Source: Nitrospirota bacterium
GTDB lineage: Bacteria > Nitrospirota > UBA9217
Length of the DNA: 32,606 nt
Reading direction: 5' to 3'
Assembly (NCBI GenBank): GCA_020052615.1
Contig: JAGVOT010000087.1
Location: 1 to 32,606, forward strand
The first letter of the stretch is position 1. Each line of letters starts with the position of its first letter. Position numbers and translations under genes: made by a program. Below, in pieces: positions 25,041 to 32,606 of this stretch. Below the pieces are notes generated by a model. The model ran no database searches. It was not told where the DNA came from and was given only the letters and a program-made list of their open reading frames with translations.

Positions 25041-28000
25041 CTATGAACTCTGCCCTGCCATTCTTCGAGATGACCGTATGGCCGCGTGCTGAAGGACCTG
25101 CTGAATGTGGACTTGCACCTGCCGAAGGACCGAGGGCGAGACCGCGTAACCGTCGCTTTCGTAGGTCAGGACAGGCATTCCCTGCCGGATGCTGAGCGGT
25201 TTCAGGATCGCCTCGGAGATGCGGAACGGGAGGCAGTTGAACGGGCCGATGATGATGATCCCGTCATAACCGTCAGCCTCGGCCTCCAGCCCCCGGCCCA
25301 CGGTCGGGAGGATCTCCCCATAGATCCCCGGAGACACATGATCAGCAGCCGTCTCGAACAGGGATGCGGCGTCATTGGGACCTGCCACGAGCAGGCCCGA
25401 CTTCCCGAACAGGCCCCGGTAATCGTCCTCGATGCGCCGCTCCAGATGATAAGCAAGCCAGTGCTGCAGATACTGTTTGCCGTCCTGCTGGAACATCCTC
25501 GAACAGGCCTTGGCGAGCGCCAGGCCGCCCGGTTTCATGCCCCACCCGCTCGCGGCATCGGCCACGCCGTAGTAGGTGTGATAGTGCAGCAGGTCGGTCA
25601 TATCAACGGGCTTCAGGATGATGCCTTGCCCGCTATAGAGGTCCCGGACGCCGTCCATGAAGAACGGGCTGAAGCGGGTGAAAAAGTCGCCCATGACCAG
25701 CACCTTGGGGCAGGCCCGCGGCTCCCGGACGCGCCGGAGCGCTGCGATCGCGTTGACGAATCCGCCCAACTCGGCATGGAACCGGGCCCCTGAGTCCGCC
25801 GCAACGACGATCCGCCGCCACTCCTGCCTGAGCCGGTCCACGCTGCCTGCGGCGCCCACCACACGGAGCACGTTCTCGATCTCCACGACCAGGTCCGCTA
25901 CGATGAGCGTTTGCGCCGAATTCTTTGCCAGGGTCATTCTGTCCCTGGCGCTCCGGCCGTTCTCTTCGGTCGGCGCGAACAGGAACAGGTCGGTCAATCG
26001 CTGCTCCTCGATGAAGCGCCTGAGAAAACCCAGATAGGCGTCCAGTACGCAGGGCGCACCGCCTTTCAGCATATAAAATCCCGCGATCTCGCCCGGCCTG
26101 CGCGACTCGTTAATCCCGAGGATTTGTCCGATGCAGAGCGGCAGCGGAAGGCACTCCCGTCCCGATGTGTACTGGAGGCCCCGTTCGAGCTGGGTCCGGT
26201 CCAGCGGAGCGATCTCGCCCGTGTGCAGACCCGCCCAGCGGAACGCCATGCCCAGGGCCTGGGTATGGACCTCGGAAAAGTTCGGGAAATAAAAGGTAAC
26301 GCGCGGGTCGTTCATGGCTACCGTTTCGCCATTGGTCCGGACGACCTGGTTGTTGCTGCCGATCCGGCAGGGAGTGAACGGCGCGCCCTGTACAACGGCG
26401 GCGGCATGATGATGGTGAACGATGTCGAGAAAGGCCTCGATGCGGGTCTGGATCCCGGCGTCGGCGGTGTGCGCGTCGATCTCGAGGAGCAGGTAGGGCT
26501 TGGAACCCATCCCGGCCGCGACCTCGGCATGCGTGAAGGCATCGACGGTGCAGCTGAAATTGCTGATGCAGACCAGGAACAGGTTCGGATGTTTCTTGGC
26601 CAGCGCCATGGCGTTCAGGATCTGGTTCGAGAAGTGCCAGGCAAAGGGCCCTTCCCCGACCGGCGCCAGACAGTCGGCTGGGATGGCCGCCACGCCCATG
26701 CTCGAGAGCTTCCTGCCGATCGATTGGGATGCCTCTGCTGCATAGGCGTTGTAGCTGCGTCCGGCAAGCAGGACCGCCGGTCTTCCGTCCTGCAGCGCGC
26801 GCTCAAGGGCCTTTTGTCCCAGCTCCTGCATGGCCCGTTCCGCCGCCCGCTGAGCGCTCTTTGCCGCCTCCCAGGCCTGCCCGACCGCTTCGCGCCCGAT
26901 CCCGAACTCTTTCGCGAAGAGCTCCTCAAGCTCGGGGCCGCATTCATAGCCGCGGGAAAGGTCGAGGACCGGCGAAAGAACGCGCAACTCCGGAAATGCC
27001 GCGGCAAGGAAAAAGGGGCTGGCCTGCGATATGGGGCACAAATAGGAATCATGGCACGGGCCGGGCTTCGGCATGCGCTTCACATGCGGCAGGAATATCA
27101 GGCCCACGCCCTGGTTTGCAAGGTCCAGGACCGCTCCGTGGGCTGTCTGCGCAGGAAAGCAGAAGCCGGAATAGGATTTCAGCTCGCCCCGCGGGTCCAG
27201 GCCGGACAGGACCACCTCGAATCCCAGACAGGACAGGAACGTCGAATAGAGCGGGTAGAGCGAGTGCGTCAGCAAAGCCCGCGGAATCCCGATTCTCGGC
27301 TTGCCGCTGTTGTTCGTCTGTTTTTCTCCCGGAGTGTTGTGCGTGTCAAAGATCATGTCCGCCCGCTGTCCGACCAGGTCCGGAGCCTCGACAACGCGGG
27401 CGTTCCGCTTCCAGACATTTTCATACAGACTGCAGCGTCCGCCGAAGGGGAACCGCCGGCCGGCGACCTCGAAGCGGTCGATGGTGCAATGCATCCCGCA
27501 GGCCTTGCAGGTGAAGCGGCCCGGGGACTCCATCTCAGGTGCGGCAAGGGCAAGCAGGTCTGTTGCCTGGTCGAACGCGGCTTGGGACCGCGTGAGGGCG
27601 AGAAGCGCCACGCCGAGCGCTCCCATCAGCTCCGGGTCGGGCGGGATCACGACCGTGCGGTCCACGCTCTGGGCAAAGGCATGGCCCACGGCGCGGTTCA
27701 GGGCCACGCCGCCCTGGAGGAACACTTTTTTTCCCACCACGCGCGGCCCCTTGACCTTGGTGAGGTAGTTTGAGGCGATGGCATAGACCAGTCCGGCCAC
27801 GATGTTCTCCCGCGACTGGCCCTGCTGGAAGGCGATGCGTATGTCGGAATTGATGAAGGCTGCGCAGGTCGCTTTGAGCTGCACCGGAGCGGCTGCGGAG
27901 AGCGCTGCTCCGGCGATCTCCAGGACGGTGATGCCGAGGTCTCCCTGGGCGCTTTCTTCCAGGAACGAGCCGGTGCCGGCGGAGCATGCGTTGTTCATGG

Positions 28001-29249
28001 CGTAGTCGACGGGCACGCCGTTCCGCAGAAGGATATACTTTGCGTCCTGGCCGCCGATCTCGAAGATGGTGTCCACGTCGGGATCGAAGTGGGCCGCGCC
28101 TGCGGCATGGGCCGAGATCTCGTTGTACACATGCGAGGTGCCGAGGTAGGCCCCGATGAGCTCCCGGGCCGAGCCGGTGGTCCCGACCAGCCCTACCCGG
28201 AGGTTCCCGGCCTCGACCGCCATGGCCCTGAGGCATTCGCGTGTCGCTGCCACGGGATCGCTCTTCGTGCGGGTATAATGCGATGAGACCACTGCCCGCG
28301 TCGCGGGATCGATCAGGACGGCCTTGGTCGTCGTCGATCCGGCATCGAGGCCGAGGACCAGCAGACCTCCGGTCGGGGCCTGGCGCGGCTGCGGTGCGAT
28401 GACCTGCACGCGGTCCGCGTACTTCCCGAGCGGGGGAGCGCTGTCCAGGACCTGCTGCGGCGAGATCTTCGGGGAACGGTAGCGGGGATCGTCCCGGGTG
28501 AGCAGGGCGCAGCCCCAGGCTTCGAAGTAAAGGCTCTCGGGAACAACGACGAATTCTGTCGAGGGAAGCTTCTCTCGCAGCGACGCGAGCATTGCGGCGT
28601 TGCGGGACAGGCCGCCGATGACGAGCGCCCGGTCGAGCCGGCGCTGGCCTTTCTCGAGCAGCGAGATCACCTTGTCGGCCATGCGGTCATGAAGCGTGTG
28701 CAGGATGTCTTCGGGGCTCGCTTCGTTCCGGTTCAGTTTGTGGGTGATGTCCGATTTGCAGTGGACCGAACAGCGGCCTGCCAGGGGGACGACCTTGCCG
28801 ATGAACGACCGATCGATCGCGTCCTCCATGTCCAGCTTCATCCGTGTGATCTGCTGCACAAAGAACTCGCCGCTGCCGGCAGCGCATTTATTGTGCGAAA
28901 GGACGTTCGCGATCCTGCCGTCCGTGAGGAAGTACACCAGAAACGATTCACCGCCCAGCGAAGCGACAGCATCGAACTCGCCCAACCTCTCAGCCAACGC
29001 CCGCTCGATGGCGGCAACCTCCGTGATATGGCCGCGGCTGCCGGAAATCCCGAAATACTCTGCTTTGCCGAATTCCTTCTCCAGCAGCAGTTCCCTGAGC
29101 GCGTCCATGGGTCTGCCCTGATGGGTCATGACGCGGGTGAAAGACCCCTCCCCCTGCAGCGCCACCGCCTTTAGCGTGATGGCGCCGATGTTCACGCCCA
29201 CGAAACAGGGCTGCGGCGGTGCAGTATGTCTCCCGGGCTGGTTGTTCAC
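25041..29249 (-). CDS. Giant CoA-dehydratase activase-like fusion (BadF/BadG/HgdC family)
   Basis: The product is about 1402 aa. Two activase (ASKHA ATPase) modules stand in tandem. The first has VGVNIGAITLKAVAL and HNKCAAGSGEFF (Cys near 121), the second LGLDAGSTTTKAVLID and NNACSAGTGSFLEE (Cys near 420), then KATCAAFINSD. The Cys of these motifs holds the bridging 4Fe-4S cluster in HgdC. A Cys-rich linker near 580 (CKACGMHC, GGRCSLYENV) leads into a C-terminal half of over 700 residues starting RIGIPRALLTHSLYPLY, the DUF2229/HgdB-like region. The family couples ATP hydrolysis to low-potential electron transfer in anaerobes. The partner reaction is not known. The first module's P-loop is degenerate (IGAIT for AGSTT). 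GTG 29249 follows GAGGG; a TTG at 29252 is the alternative. Confidence 0.92.
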   Translation of the reverse strand: MNNQPGRHTAPPQPCFVGVNIGAITLKAVALQGEGSFTRVMTHQGRPMDALRELLLEKEFGKAEYFGISGSRGHITEVAAIERALAERLGEFDAVASLGGESFLVYFLTDGRIANVLSHNKCAAGSGEFFVQQITRMKLDMEDAIDRSFIGKVVPLAGRCSVHCKSDITHKLNRNEASPEDILHTLHDRMADKVISLLEKGQRRLDRALVIGGLSRNAAMLASLREKLPSTEFVVVPESLYFEAWGCALLTRDDPRYRSPKISPQQVLDSAPPLGKYADRVQVIAPQPRQAPTGGLLVLGLDAGSTTTKAVLIDPATRAVVSSHYTRTKSDPVAATRECLRAMAVEAGNLRVGLVGTTGSARELIGAYLGTSHVYNEISAHAAGAAHFDPDVDTIFEIGGQDAKYILLRNGVPVDYAMNNACSAGTGSFLEESAQGDLGITVLEIAGAALSAAAPVQLKATCAAFINSDIRIAFQQGQSRENIVAGLVYAIASNYLTKVKGPRVVGKKVFLQGGVALNRAVGHAFAQSVDRTVVIPPDPELMGALGVALLALTRSQAAFDQATDLLALAAPEMESPGRFTCKACGMHCTIDRFEVAGRRFPFGGRCSLYENVWKRNARVVEAPDLVGQRADMIFDTHNTPGEKQTNNSGKPRIGIPRALLTHSLYPLYSTFLSCLGFEVVLSGLDPRGELKSYSGFCFPAQTAHGAVLDLANQGVGLIFLPHVKRMPKPGPCHDSYLCPISQASPFFLAAAFPELRVLSPVLDLSRGYECGPELEELFAKEFGIGREAVGQAWEAAKSAQRAAERAMQELGQKALERALQDGRPAVLLAGRSYNAYAAEASQSIGRKLSSMGVAAIPADCLAPVGEGPFAWHFSNQILNAMALAKKHPNLFLVCISNFSCTVDAFTHAEVAAGMGSKPYLLLEIDAHTADAGIQTRIEAFLDIVHHHHAAAVVQGAPFTPCRIGSNNQVVRTNGETVAMNDPRVTFYFPNFSEVHTQALGMAFRWAGLHTGEIAPLDRTQLERGLQYTSGRECLPLPLCIGQILGINESRRPGEIAGFYMLKGGAPCVLDAYLGFLRRFIEEQRLTDLFLFAPTEENGRSARDRMTLAKNSAQTLIVADLVVEIENVLRVVGAAGSVDRLRQEWRRIVVAADSGARFHAELGGFVNAIAALRRVREPRACPKVLVMGDFFTRFSPFFMDGVRDLYSGQGIILKPVDMTDLLHYHTYYGVADAASGWGMKPGGLALAKACSRMFQQDGKQYLQHWLAYHLERRIEDDYRGLFGKSGLLVAGPNDAASLFETAADHVSPGIYGEILPTVGRGLEAEADGYDGIIIIGPFNCLPFRISEAILKPLSIRQGMPVLTYESDGYAVSPSVLRQVQVHIQQVLQHAAIRSSRRMAGQSS

Positions 29250-29435
29250 CAATATTCCCTCGTTCCCCTGGGGCGATATGGCCCCACTGCCGTGCTATTC
29301 TTCCGAACCGCGTGTATCGCGGTGAACTTGGGCAACATCCTGAAGGGCGAGTGTGGTCCAGGCATGAAGAAACCTGCGGTTCGGATCCGGTCCGCTCACG
29401 GTAATGCAGGATCCGCAGATGACCGAGCTGCATCA
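29250..29435 (-). other. Untranslated leader of the activase gene
   Basis: If the promoter at 29436-29464 is used, the transcript has about 180 nt before the start codon. Within it GGATCC occurs twice in inverted setting, flanked by CTGC and GCAG (about 29367-29419), so a bulged hairpin can form. No known riboswitch was recognised. Confidence 0.35.
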
Positions 29436-29464
29436 AGTATAGCACCCGGTGGTACTTCTGGAAA
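29436..29464 (-). promoter_or_regulatory. Promoter of the activase gene
   Basis: On the minus strand TTTCCA (29464-29459) and TATACT (29441-29436) are spaced by 17 bp. A TG one base upstream of the -10 makes it an extended -10. It is divergent from the desaturase gene. Confidence 0.55.
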
Positions 29465-29524
29465 AAAAGAGCGAAAGGTTGCATTTTTGCTGAAGCGCAT
29501 CAGCATCAAAAACTGGAGAACAAT

Positions 29525-30532
29525 GTGTTATATTTAATGCGGTGCTATGACCTCATGCGCTTTTCCCCGGTGGCGGGCACGAGGGATCCTGTTATGGGAA
29601 GAATGCTTGATCAGCTGTTCGTCCGCATTCGTCATTGGGCTGTCAGCCTTTTCGTCCTGCACGAAGAGAGCGACCAGGGGAAGAAGGGGATCCGCTGGAG
29701 GGACAATCTTCCTTTTGTCCTGTTCCATATTGCGCCTCTCGGTGTCCTTTGGGTCGGATGGAGCGCCTTCGCCGTCCTTTTCGCCGCGCTGTATTACCTC
29801 GTCCGCATGTTTGCCATCACGGCATTTTACCACCGGTATTTTTCCCACCATGCCTTCGCCACGAGCAGGTTCTTTCAGTTCCTCTTCGCCTTCTGGGGCT
29901 GCTCTGCGATGCAGAACGGGCCGCTCTGGTGGGCTGCCATTCATCGTCATCACCACATCTACGCGGACACGGAGAAGGACCTGCATTCTCCCAGGATCCA
30001 GGGATTTTTATGGAGCCATATCGGCTGGATACTGGCGGCCGAGAACAAGCGGATTCGGGTGGAATACGTGAGGGATTGGCTCAAGTACCCGGAACTGATC
30101 TTTCTCGAGAACATCGCCTATGCGATCCCCATCGTGGAGGCGGGCATCATCCTGATCATTGGGCATGTCCTTTCCCTGTACCGGCCGGACCTGAACACCA
30201 GCGGTCCTCAATTGCTCGTCTGGGGATTTTTCATCTCCACCGTCGCGTGCAGCCACGCGACATTTTCGATCAATTCGATCGATCATATGTACGGTTCGCG
30301 AAGGTACGACATGCCGAATACCAGCCGCAACAACGTCTGGATGGCAATACTGACGCTCGGCGAAGGCTGGCATAACAATCATCACCATTTTCCCATAACT
30401 GCCCGGGCGGGATTCTACTGGTGGGAGGTCGACATAACCTATTATCTCCTGGTGCTGTTCTCCTGGCTCGGCATCGTTCGAAACCTCGTCCCCCTGCCGG
30501 ACGAGATCAGAGACAGTAAACACCTGACTTGA
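29525..30532 (+). CDS. Membrane acyl-CoA/acyl-lipid desaturase (delta-9 type)
   Basis: The product is 335 aa with the three His boxes of the membrane diiron desaturases: HRYFSH, HRHHH and HNNHHH (in GEGWHNNHHHF). These alternate with hydrophobic segments (FVLFHIAPLGVLWVGW, ENIAYAIPIVEAGIILIIG). Such enzymes use O2 to insert a double bond into saturated acyl chains, so some O2 must be available to the cell, as the hemerythrin also suggests. GTG 29525 is 6 nt after GGAG; ATG 29537 and later ATGs are alternatives without such a site. The gene is divergent from the activase gene. Confidence 0.93.
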   Translation: MLYLMRCYDLMRFSPVAGTRDPVMGRMLDQLFVRIRHWAVSLFVLHEESDQGKKGIRWRDNLPFVLFHIAPLGVLWVGWSAFAVLFAALYYLVRMFAITAFYHRYFSHHAFATSRFFQFLFAFWGCSAMQNGPLWWAAIHRHHHIYADTEKDLHSPRIQGFLWSHIGWILAAENKRIRVEYVRDWLKYPELIFLENIAYAIPIVEAGIILIIGHVLSLYRPDLNTSGPQLLVWGFFISTVACSHATFSINSIDHMYGSRRYDMPNTSRNNVWMAILTLGEGWHNNHHHFPITARAGFYWWEVDITYYLLVLFSWLGIVRNLVPLPDEIRDSKHLT

Positions 30533-30595
30533 CAACGAGCAATGCAACGATCTGCCGGGAATTGTACAGGGCATCGGGGGGACGAACGGAAGCTG

Positions 30596-30787
30596 TCAGC
30601 GGCCGGCGAAGATCGGATTCTTCCGGCGCATGGGGCCAAGCTCGGACTGACGCTTGGCGTAAAAGGGGCACAGGGTGTACCGGCTGTCCGTGCAGTACTC
30701 CTCGGTCTCGAACGCACTGGGCACGTACACCTCTCTGCTCACGGTGCAGGATTTAAAGTATTTTCCCGTTAAGAATGGGCAATGCAT
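30596..30787 (-). CDS. 63-aa four-cysteine protein
   Basis: The product starts MHCPFLTGKYFKSC and continues with EVYVPSAFETEEYC and CPFYAKRQ. Four Cys at 3, 14, 32 and 40 suggest a zinc or Fe-S knuckle. The ATG at 30787 follows a near-perfect AAGGAGGGAGAATT, so translation is well supported. I recall small proteins of this shape, with CPF...C...VPS..E..EYC...CPFY, in other anaerobes, but no function. It is convergent with the desaturase gene, 63 bp from its stop. Confidence 0.8.
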   Translation of the reverse strand: MHCPFLTGKYFKSCTVSREVYVPSAFETEEYCTDSRYTLCPFYAKRQSELGPMRRKNPIFAGR

Positions 30788-31137
30788 AATTCTCCCTCCT
30801 TGCTGACTGCCGTTATGCGCTGTGAGCGCACCCGGCTGCCTTGGCCCCTGGGTCGTTGACAGGGCACATGGTGCAGGATTCTATTGCCGCCTTCTAATTT
30901 GTGCAGGTTTCTCCGTCTATATTGGATGCCGGAAATAATGCGTTAATAAATTTGCAAACCCTGTGCCAGTCGGAGCGGCTTAAAAACAGGCCAAAAATCA
31001 AGCATTCCCTGCCCGATGGGCAGCGCGGCCGGCCAGAACGAATAAAACGACCCGTTCATTTTGGACGGTATAAACCTCGTTAAACCGACGAGCGAACGAT
31101 CAGAATACCGGCCGCGGCAATGTGACTGTTCCGTGCA
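30788..31137. other. Spacer between two divergent small genes
   Basis: No convincing gene is visible. It holds a 6-bp perfect hairpin TGCGCT-GTG-AGCGCA at 30816-30830, about 30-43 bp ahead of the four-Cys protein, possibly an operator. A plus-strand TTGACA at 30856-30861 has only a poor -10 (TTCTAT) at 17 bp. The part after 30880 is lower in GC than its surroundings. Confidence 0.4.
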
Positions 31138-31146
31138 TGCTATAAT
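31138..31146 (+). promoter_or_regulatory. Extended -10 promoter of the 69-aa gene
   Basis: TGCTATAAT is a perfect extended -10. The predicted start near 31153 leaves a leader of about 38 nt that contains AAAGGGAGG before the ATG at 31191. No good -35 is seen. Confidence 0.6.
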
Positions 31147-31190
31147 GAAGATAGGATCAGACCTCTTTCAGGTTTTAAAGGGAGGCTGCC

Positions 31191-31400
31191 ATGAACAGGA
31201 TAGAGAAGAAGGAAACGGCTGCCGATGCCGCTGTGTTATTCAGGGAAGAAGTCCTGGATTTGATGCCGGAAATTTCCCGCAAGGAACTGTGCGACATGGT
31301 AGATGACTATGTCTATTATCAGACGGACGGCATGAGCAAGACCGAGGCCCACAGGATAATCGAGGCTACCTGCATTCCGGATCAGCCGAAGCGGTCTTAG
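31191..31400 (+). CDS. 69-aa hypothetical protein
   Basis: The product begins MNRIEKKETAADAAVLFREE and is mostly helical and acidic, with one Cys in SRKELCDMVDDYVYYQ and one near the end (ATCIPD). A good ribosome-binding site (GGGAGG) and an extended -10 promoter support expression. No family recognised. It has no membrane span and no signal peptide. The next gene is convergent. Confidence 0.65.
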   Translation: MNRIEKKETAADAAVLFREEVLDLMPEISRKELCDMVDDYVYYQTDGMSKTEAHRIIEATCIPDQPKRS

Positions 31401-31452
31401 GAAACGGTTGACGATCGCTCTCCCCGGCACATCCCCTTCAGATGGAATTGTC

Positions 31453-31896
31453 CTACAGGAACTGATCGACCCAGCGGACCAGGTCGATCTTTTCCTTTGG
31501 CGCGCCGTCGATCCGGGCGAGAGACTGTCCGTTCCGGAGCACGATGAATGTGGGCGTGGCCATGGCCTGGAACCGCTGTGCAAGGGGAAGCTCGCTCTGC
31601 ACATCCACCTTGAGCACTTTGAGCCTGCCGGCCTTCCACCGGGCAATGTCGTTCACCACCGGCTCCACCATCCGGCAGTAGCCGCACGTAGTGCTCCAGA
31701 ACTCAACAAGCAGGGTCCCGGGCCAGTCGTTCGCTTCCCGGTCAAAGGAGGCAGCGGTCGCGTTGACAGGCGCGGAGGGAAAACGCAGGCCGGTCTTGCA
31801 GGCGCCGCAGAGCGGGCCGCTCATCAGCTTGTCCGCGGGAACGCGGTTCAACGTCCGGCAGGAAGGACAGCGCAGGACCACGGAACTGGAGGCCAT
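31453..31896 (-). CDS. Zinc-ribbon thioredoxin (Trx2-like) with CGYC active site
   Basis: The product is 147 aa. An N-terminal zinc ribbon (CPSC at 10-13, CGAC at 30-33) leads into a thioredoxin fold with active site STTCGYCRMVEP, LKVDVQSE and the cis-Pro loop MATPTFIVLRNG. This is the layout of E. coli thioredoxin 2 (TrxC), but the active-site dipeptide is GY instead of GP, which should shift the redox potential. It reduces disulfides in the cytoplasm; the partner is unknown. The ATG at 31896 follows GAGGAGAATG. Confidence 0.9.
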   Translation of the reverse strand: MASSSVVLRCPSCRTLNRVPADKLMSGPLCGACKTGLRFPSAPVNATAASFDREANDWPGTLLVEFWSTTCGYCRMVEPVVNDIARWKAGRLKVLKVDVQSELPLAQRFQAMATPTFIVLRNGQSLARIDGAPKEKIDLVRWVDQFL

Positions 31897-31980
31897 GGAA
31901 CATTCTCCTCATTCGGACCTAAGGCTGGGCAGGCCAAGCCTGGTACAGTATTACGCACGGACTGATGCCGTTCATAGGAT

Positions 31981-31986
31981 ATTATA
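31981..31986 (-). promoter_or_regulatory. Possible -10 element of the thioredoxin gene
   Basis: The minus strand reads TATAAT about 85 bp before the thioredoxin ATG. The -35 at 17 bp (CTGCCC) is poor. The rest of the 169-bp gap to the antitoxin gene shows no reading frame worth calling and no toxin gene. Confidence 0.35.
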
Positions 31987-32065
31987 ACTCCCCGGTCAAG
32001 GCCGGGCAGGCGTTGTGGCGAGGCCGGTCCCACCCGCGAGGGTCATATGAGGACAACAACTATGT

Positions 32066-32335
32066 CTAAGATGTTCTCTTCGCCTTGCGTGAGGGACGAC
32101 GGGTTTTATCGGGGCGCTCACGGGACTCGCGGACCATGCCGACAACGTCATCTGCAGTGACGTTCGTTTTCAGCCCGGAACTTGGGATGTCGAAGGGTGA
32201 GCGAAGAAACGCGGTCTTTGGCGTTACTGCATACAGCTCACCTTTTCTGCGTTTGATTATGATCTCTTCCGTCTTTGATTCCTCGAGAACAGAGGCGAGC
32301 CTGGCTCGCGCCGTTGAATAGGTATACTCTTTCAT
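32066..32335 (-). CDS. Phd/YefM-family antitoxin, orphan
   Basis: The product is 89 aa with the family N-terminus YSTARARLASVLEESKTEEI followed by IIKRRKGELYAVTP, the Phd/YefM DNA-binding fold. The C-terminal part (VGMVRESRERPDKTRRP) would bind a toxin. The ATG at 32335 follows GGAGTGACCC. No toxin gene (Doc, RelE or PIN) follows on this strand; the next gene is thioredoxin. So it is either an orphan antitoxin or a stand-alone repressor. It directly abuts a transposase fragment, suggesting arrival with mobile DNA. Confidence 0.85.
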   Translation of the reverse strand: MKEYTYSTARARLASVLEESKTEEIIIKRRKGELYAVTPKTAFLRSPFDIPSSGLKTNVTADDVVGMVRESRERPDKTRRPSRKAKRTS

Positions 32336-32358
32336 GGGTCACTCCATCACGGTAATTT

Positions 32359-32463
32359 TCATGGCCTTCGCGATTCGGTCTTGAAAACGGCCTTCCGCTC
32401 ATTGCCCCGGGAGGTGACATGATAGACGGCACCGGCGTATTCGATCCGTAAGGGACGGGTCAT
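32359..32463 (-). pseudogene. N-terminal remnant of a REP-associated tyrosine transposase (RAYT)
   Basis: From the ATG at 32463 the frame reads MTRPLRIEYAGAVYHVTSRG then NERKAVFK and stops after 34 codons. RAYT/Y1 transposases begin in the same way, with ARPLR(I/L)EYPGAVYHVTSRGNER, and continue for about 200-300 residues through the HUH and catalytic Tyr motifs, which are missing here. The break is followed within 24 bp by the antitoxin gene. It is a truncated relic, not a working transposase. Confidence 0.85.
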
Positions 32464-32526
32464 GATGGAACAATATCAGCGGTGAAAGGGAAAGTCAAAC
32501 ATTCAATACCTGATAATCATATGAAG

Positions 32527-32602
32527 GCACCTCAGCATACCAGAGAGGGTTAAGCTCTCTGGTATGCTTCTAGGAAAGAGTCCAATCCAACCTAGGAGGT
32601 GC
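32527..32602 (+). promoter_or_regulatory. Three-way-junction RNA leader that can cover a Shine-Dalgarno
   Basis: Three helices fit end to end. P1 is GCACCTC (32527-32533) with GAGGTGC (32596-32602). P2 is a perfect 14-bp hairpin, AGCATACCAGAGAG (32534-32547) with CTCTCTGGTATGCT (32555-32568). P3 is CTAGG (32570-32574) with CCTAG (32591-32595). The 3' strand of P1 contains the AGGAGG of a gene that should start just past 32606. A -10-like GATAAT at 32512-32517 would start the RNA about at P1. A 10-codon frame (ATG 32521) has its stop in the P2 loop. The complementarity is seen; regulation is inferred. A mobile-element end is an alternative. Confidence 0.55.
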
Positions 32603-32606
32603 TGTA

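Noticed and set aside
25911-27773. 620-codon open frame on the plus strand
   Set aside because: Antisense to the giant activase gene. Composition is Arg/Gly/Gln rich with no motifs.
30856-30884. TTGACA...TTCTAT as promoter of a small RNA
   Set aside because: The -10 is poor and no terminator or structured transcript follows.

Overview
The window reads as chromosome of a GC-rich (about 60% by eye), Gram-negative, probably anaerobic or microaerobic bacterium. A lipid A phosphoethanolamine transferase (EptA type) implies an LPS outer membrane. The run def-fmt-DUF116-rsmB-PASTA-rpe, a Re-citrate/isopropylmalate-synthase-like enzyme and a 1400-residue HgdC/BadF-type activase fusion resemble Nitrospirota or Desulfobacterota (former Deltaproteobacteria). 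That placement is an inference from gene content; there is no rRNA or tRNA in the window.

Layout. (1) 1-6062, minus strand: a Kdp high-affinity K+ uptake operon read as 26-aa ORF, kdpF, kdpA, kdpB, kdpC, then kdpD, which runs off the left edge, with a probable KdpE-type direct-repeat box and promoter upstream. (2) 6125-8735, minus: bacteriohemerythrin, then a nitrogen unit glnB-glnA behind a good sigma-54 (-24/-12) site; a 37-bp copy of the glnA 3' end lies downstream of the hemerythrin gene. (3) 8775-12111, minus: a 1076-aa TPR protein with three near-identical 32-residue repeats. (4) 12155-19641, plus: def, fmt, DUF116, rsmB, PASTA-domain membrane protein, rpe and a DRE-TIM metallolyase carrying a C-terminal Cache-like domain, closed by a bidirectional terminator. 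(5) 19749-24774, minus: eptA, a small secreted protein, a UbiB/AarF kinase-like protein and a nitrilase-family amidohydrolase. (6) 24815-29464: a 145-bp palindromic MITE-like element and the giant activase fusion. (7) 29525-32606: acyl-CoA desaturase, small orphan genes, a zinc-ribbon thioredoxin, an orphan Phd/YefM antitoxin, an N-terminal scrap of a REP-associated transposase, and at the very edge a possible three-way-junction RNA leader that would cover the Shine-Dalgarno of a gene starting just outside the window.

The most unusual signal is between the genes. Six spacers between co-directional genes (8.3-17.8 kb) each hold an imperfect inverted repeat whose two arms are built from the same degenerate 7- or 8-nt word repeated in tandem, while the word differs completely from spacer to spacer. 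I know no named family with this design. Other points of note are the Cache-like domain fused to a carboligase-type enzyme, the glnA 3'-end relic, apparently leaderless promoters for the TPR and ubiB genes, and the right-edge RNA fold.
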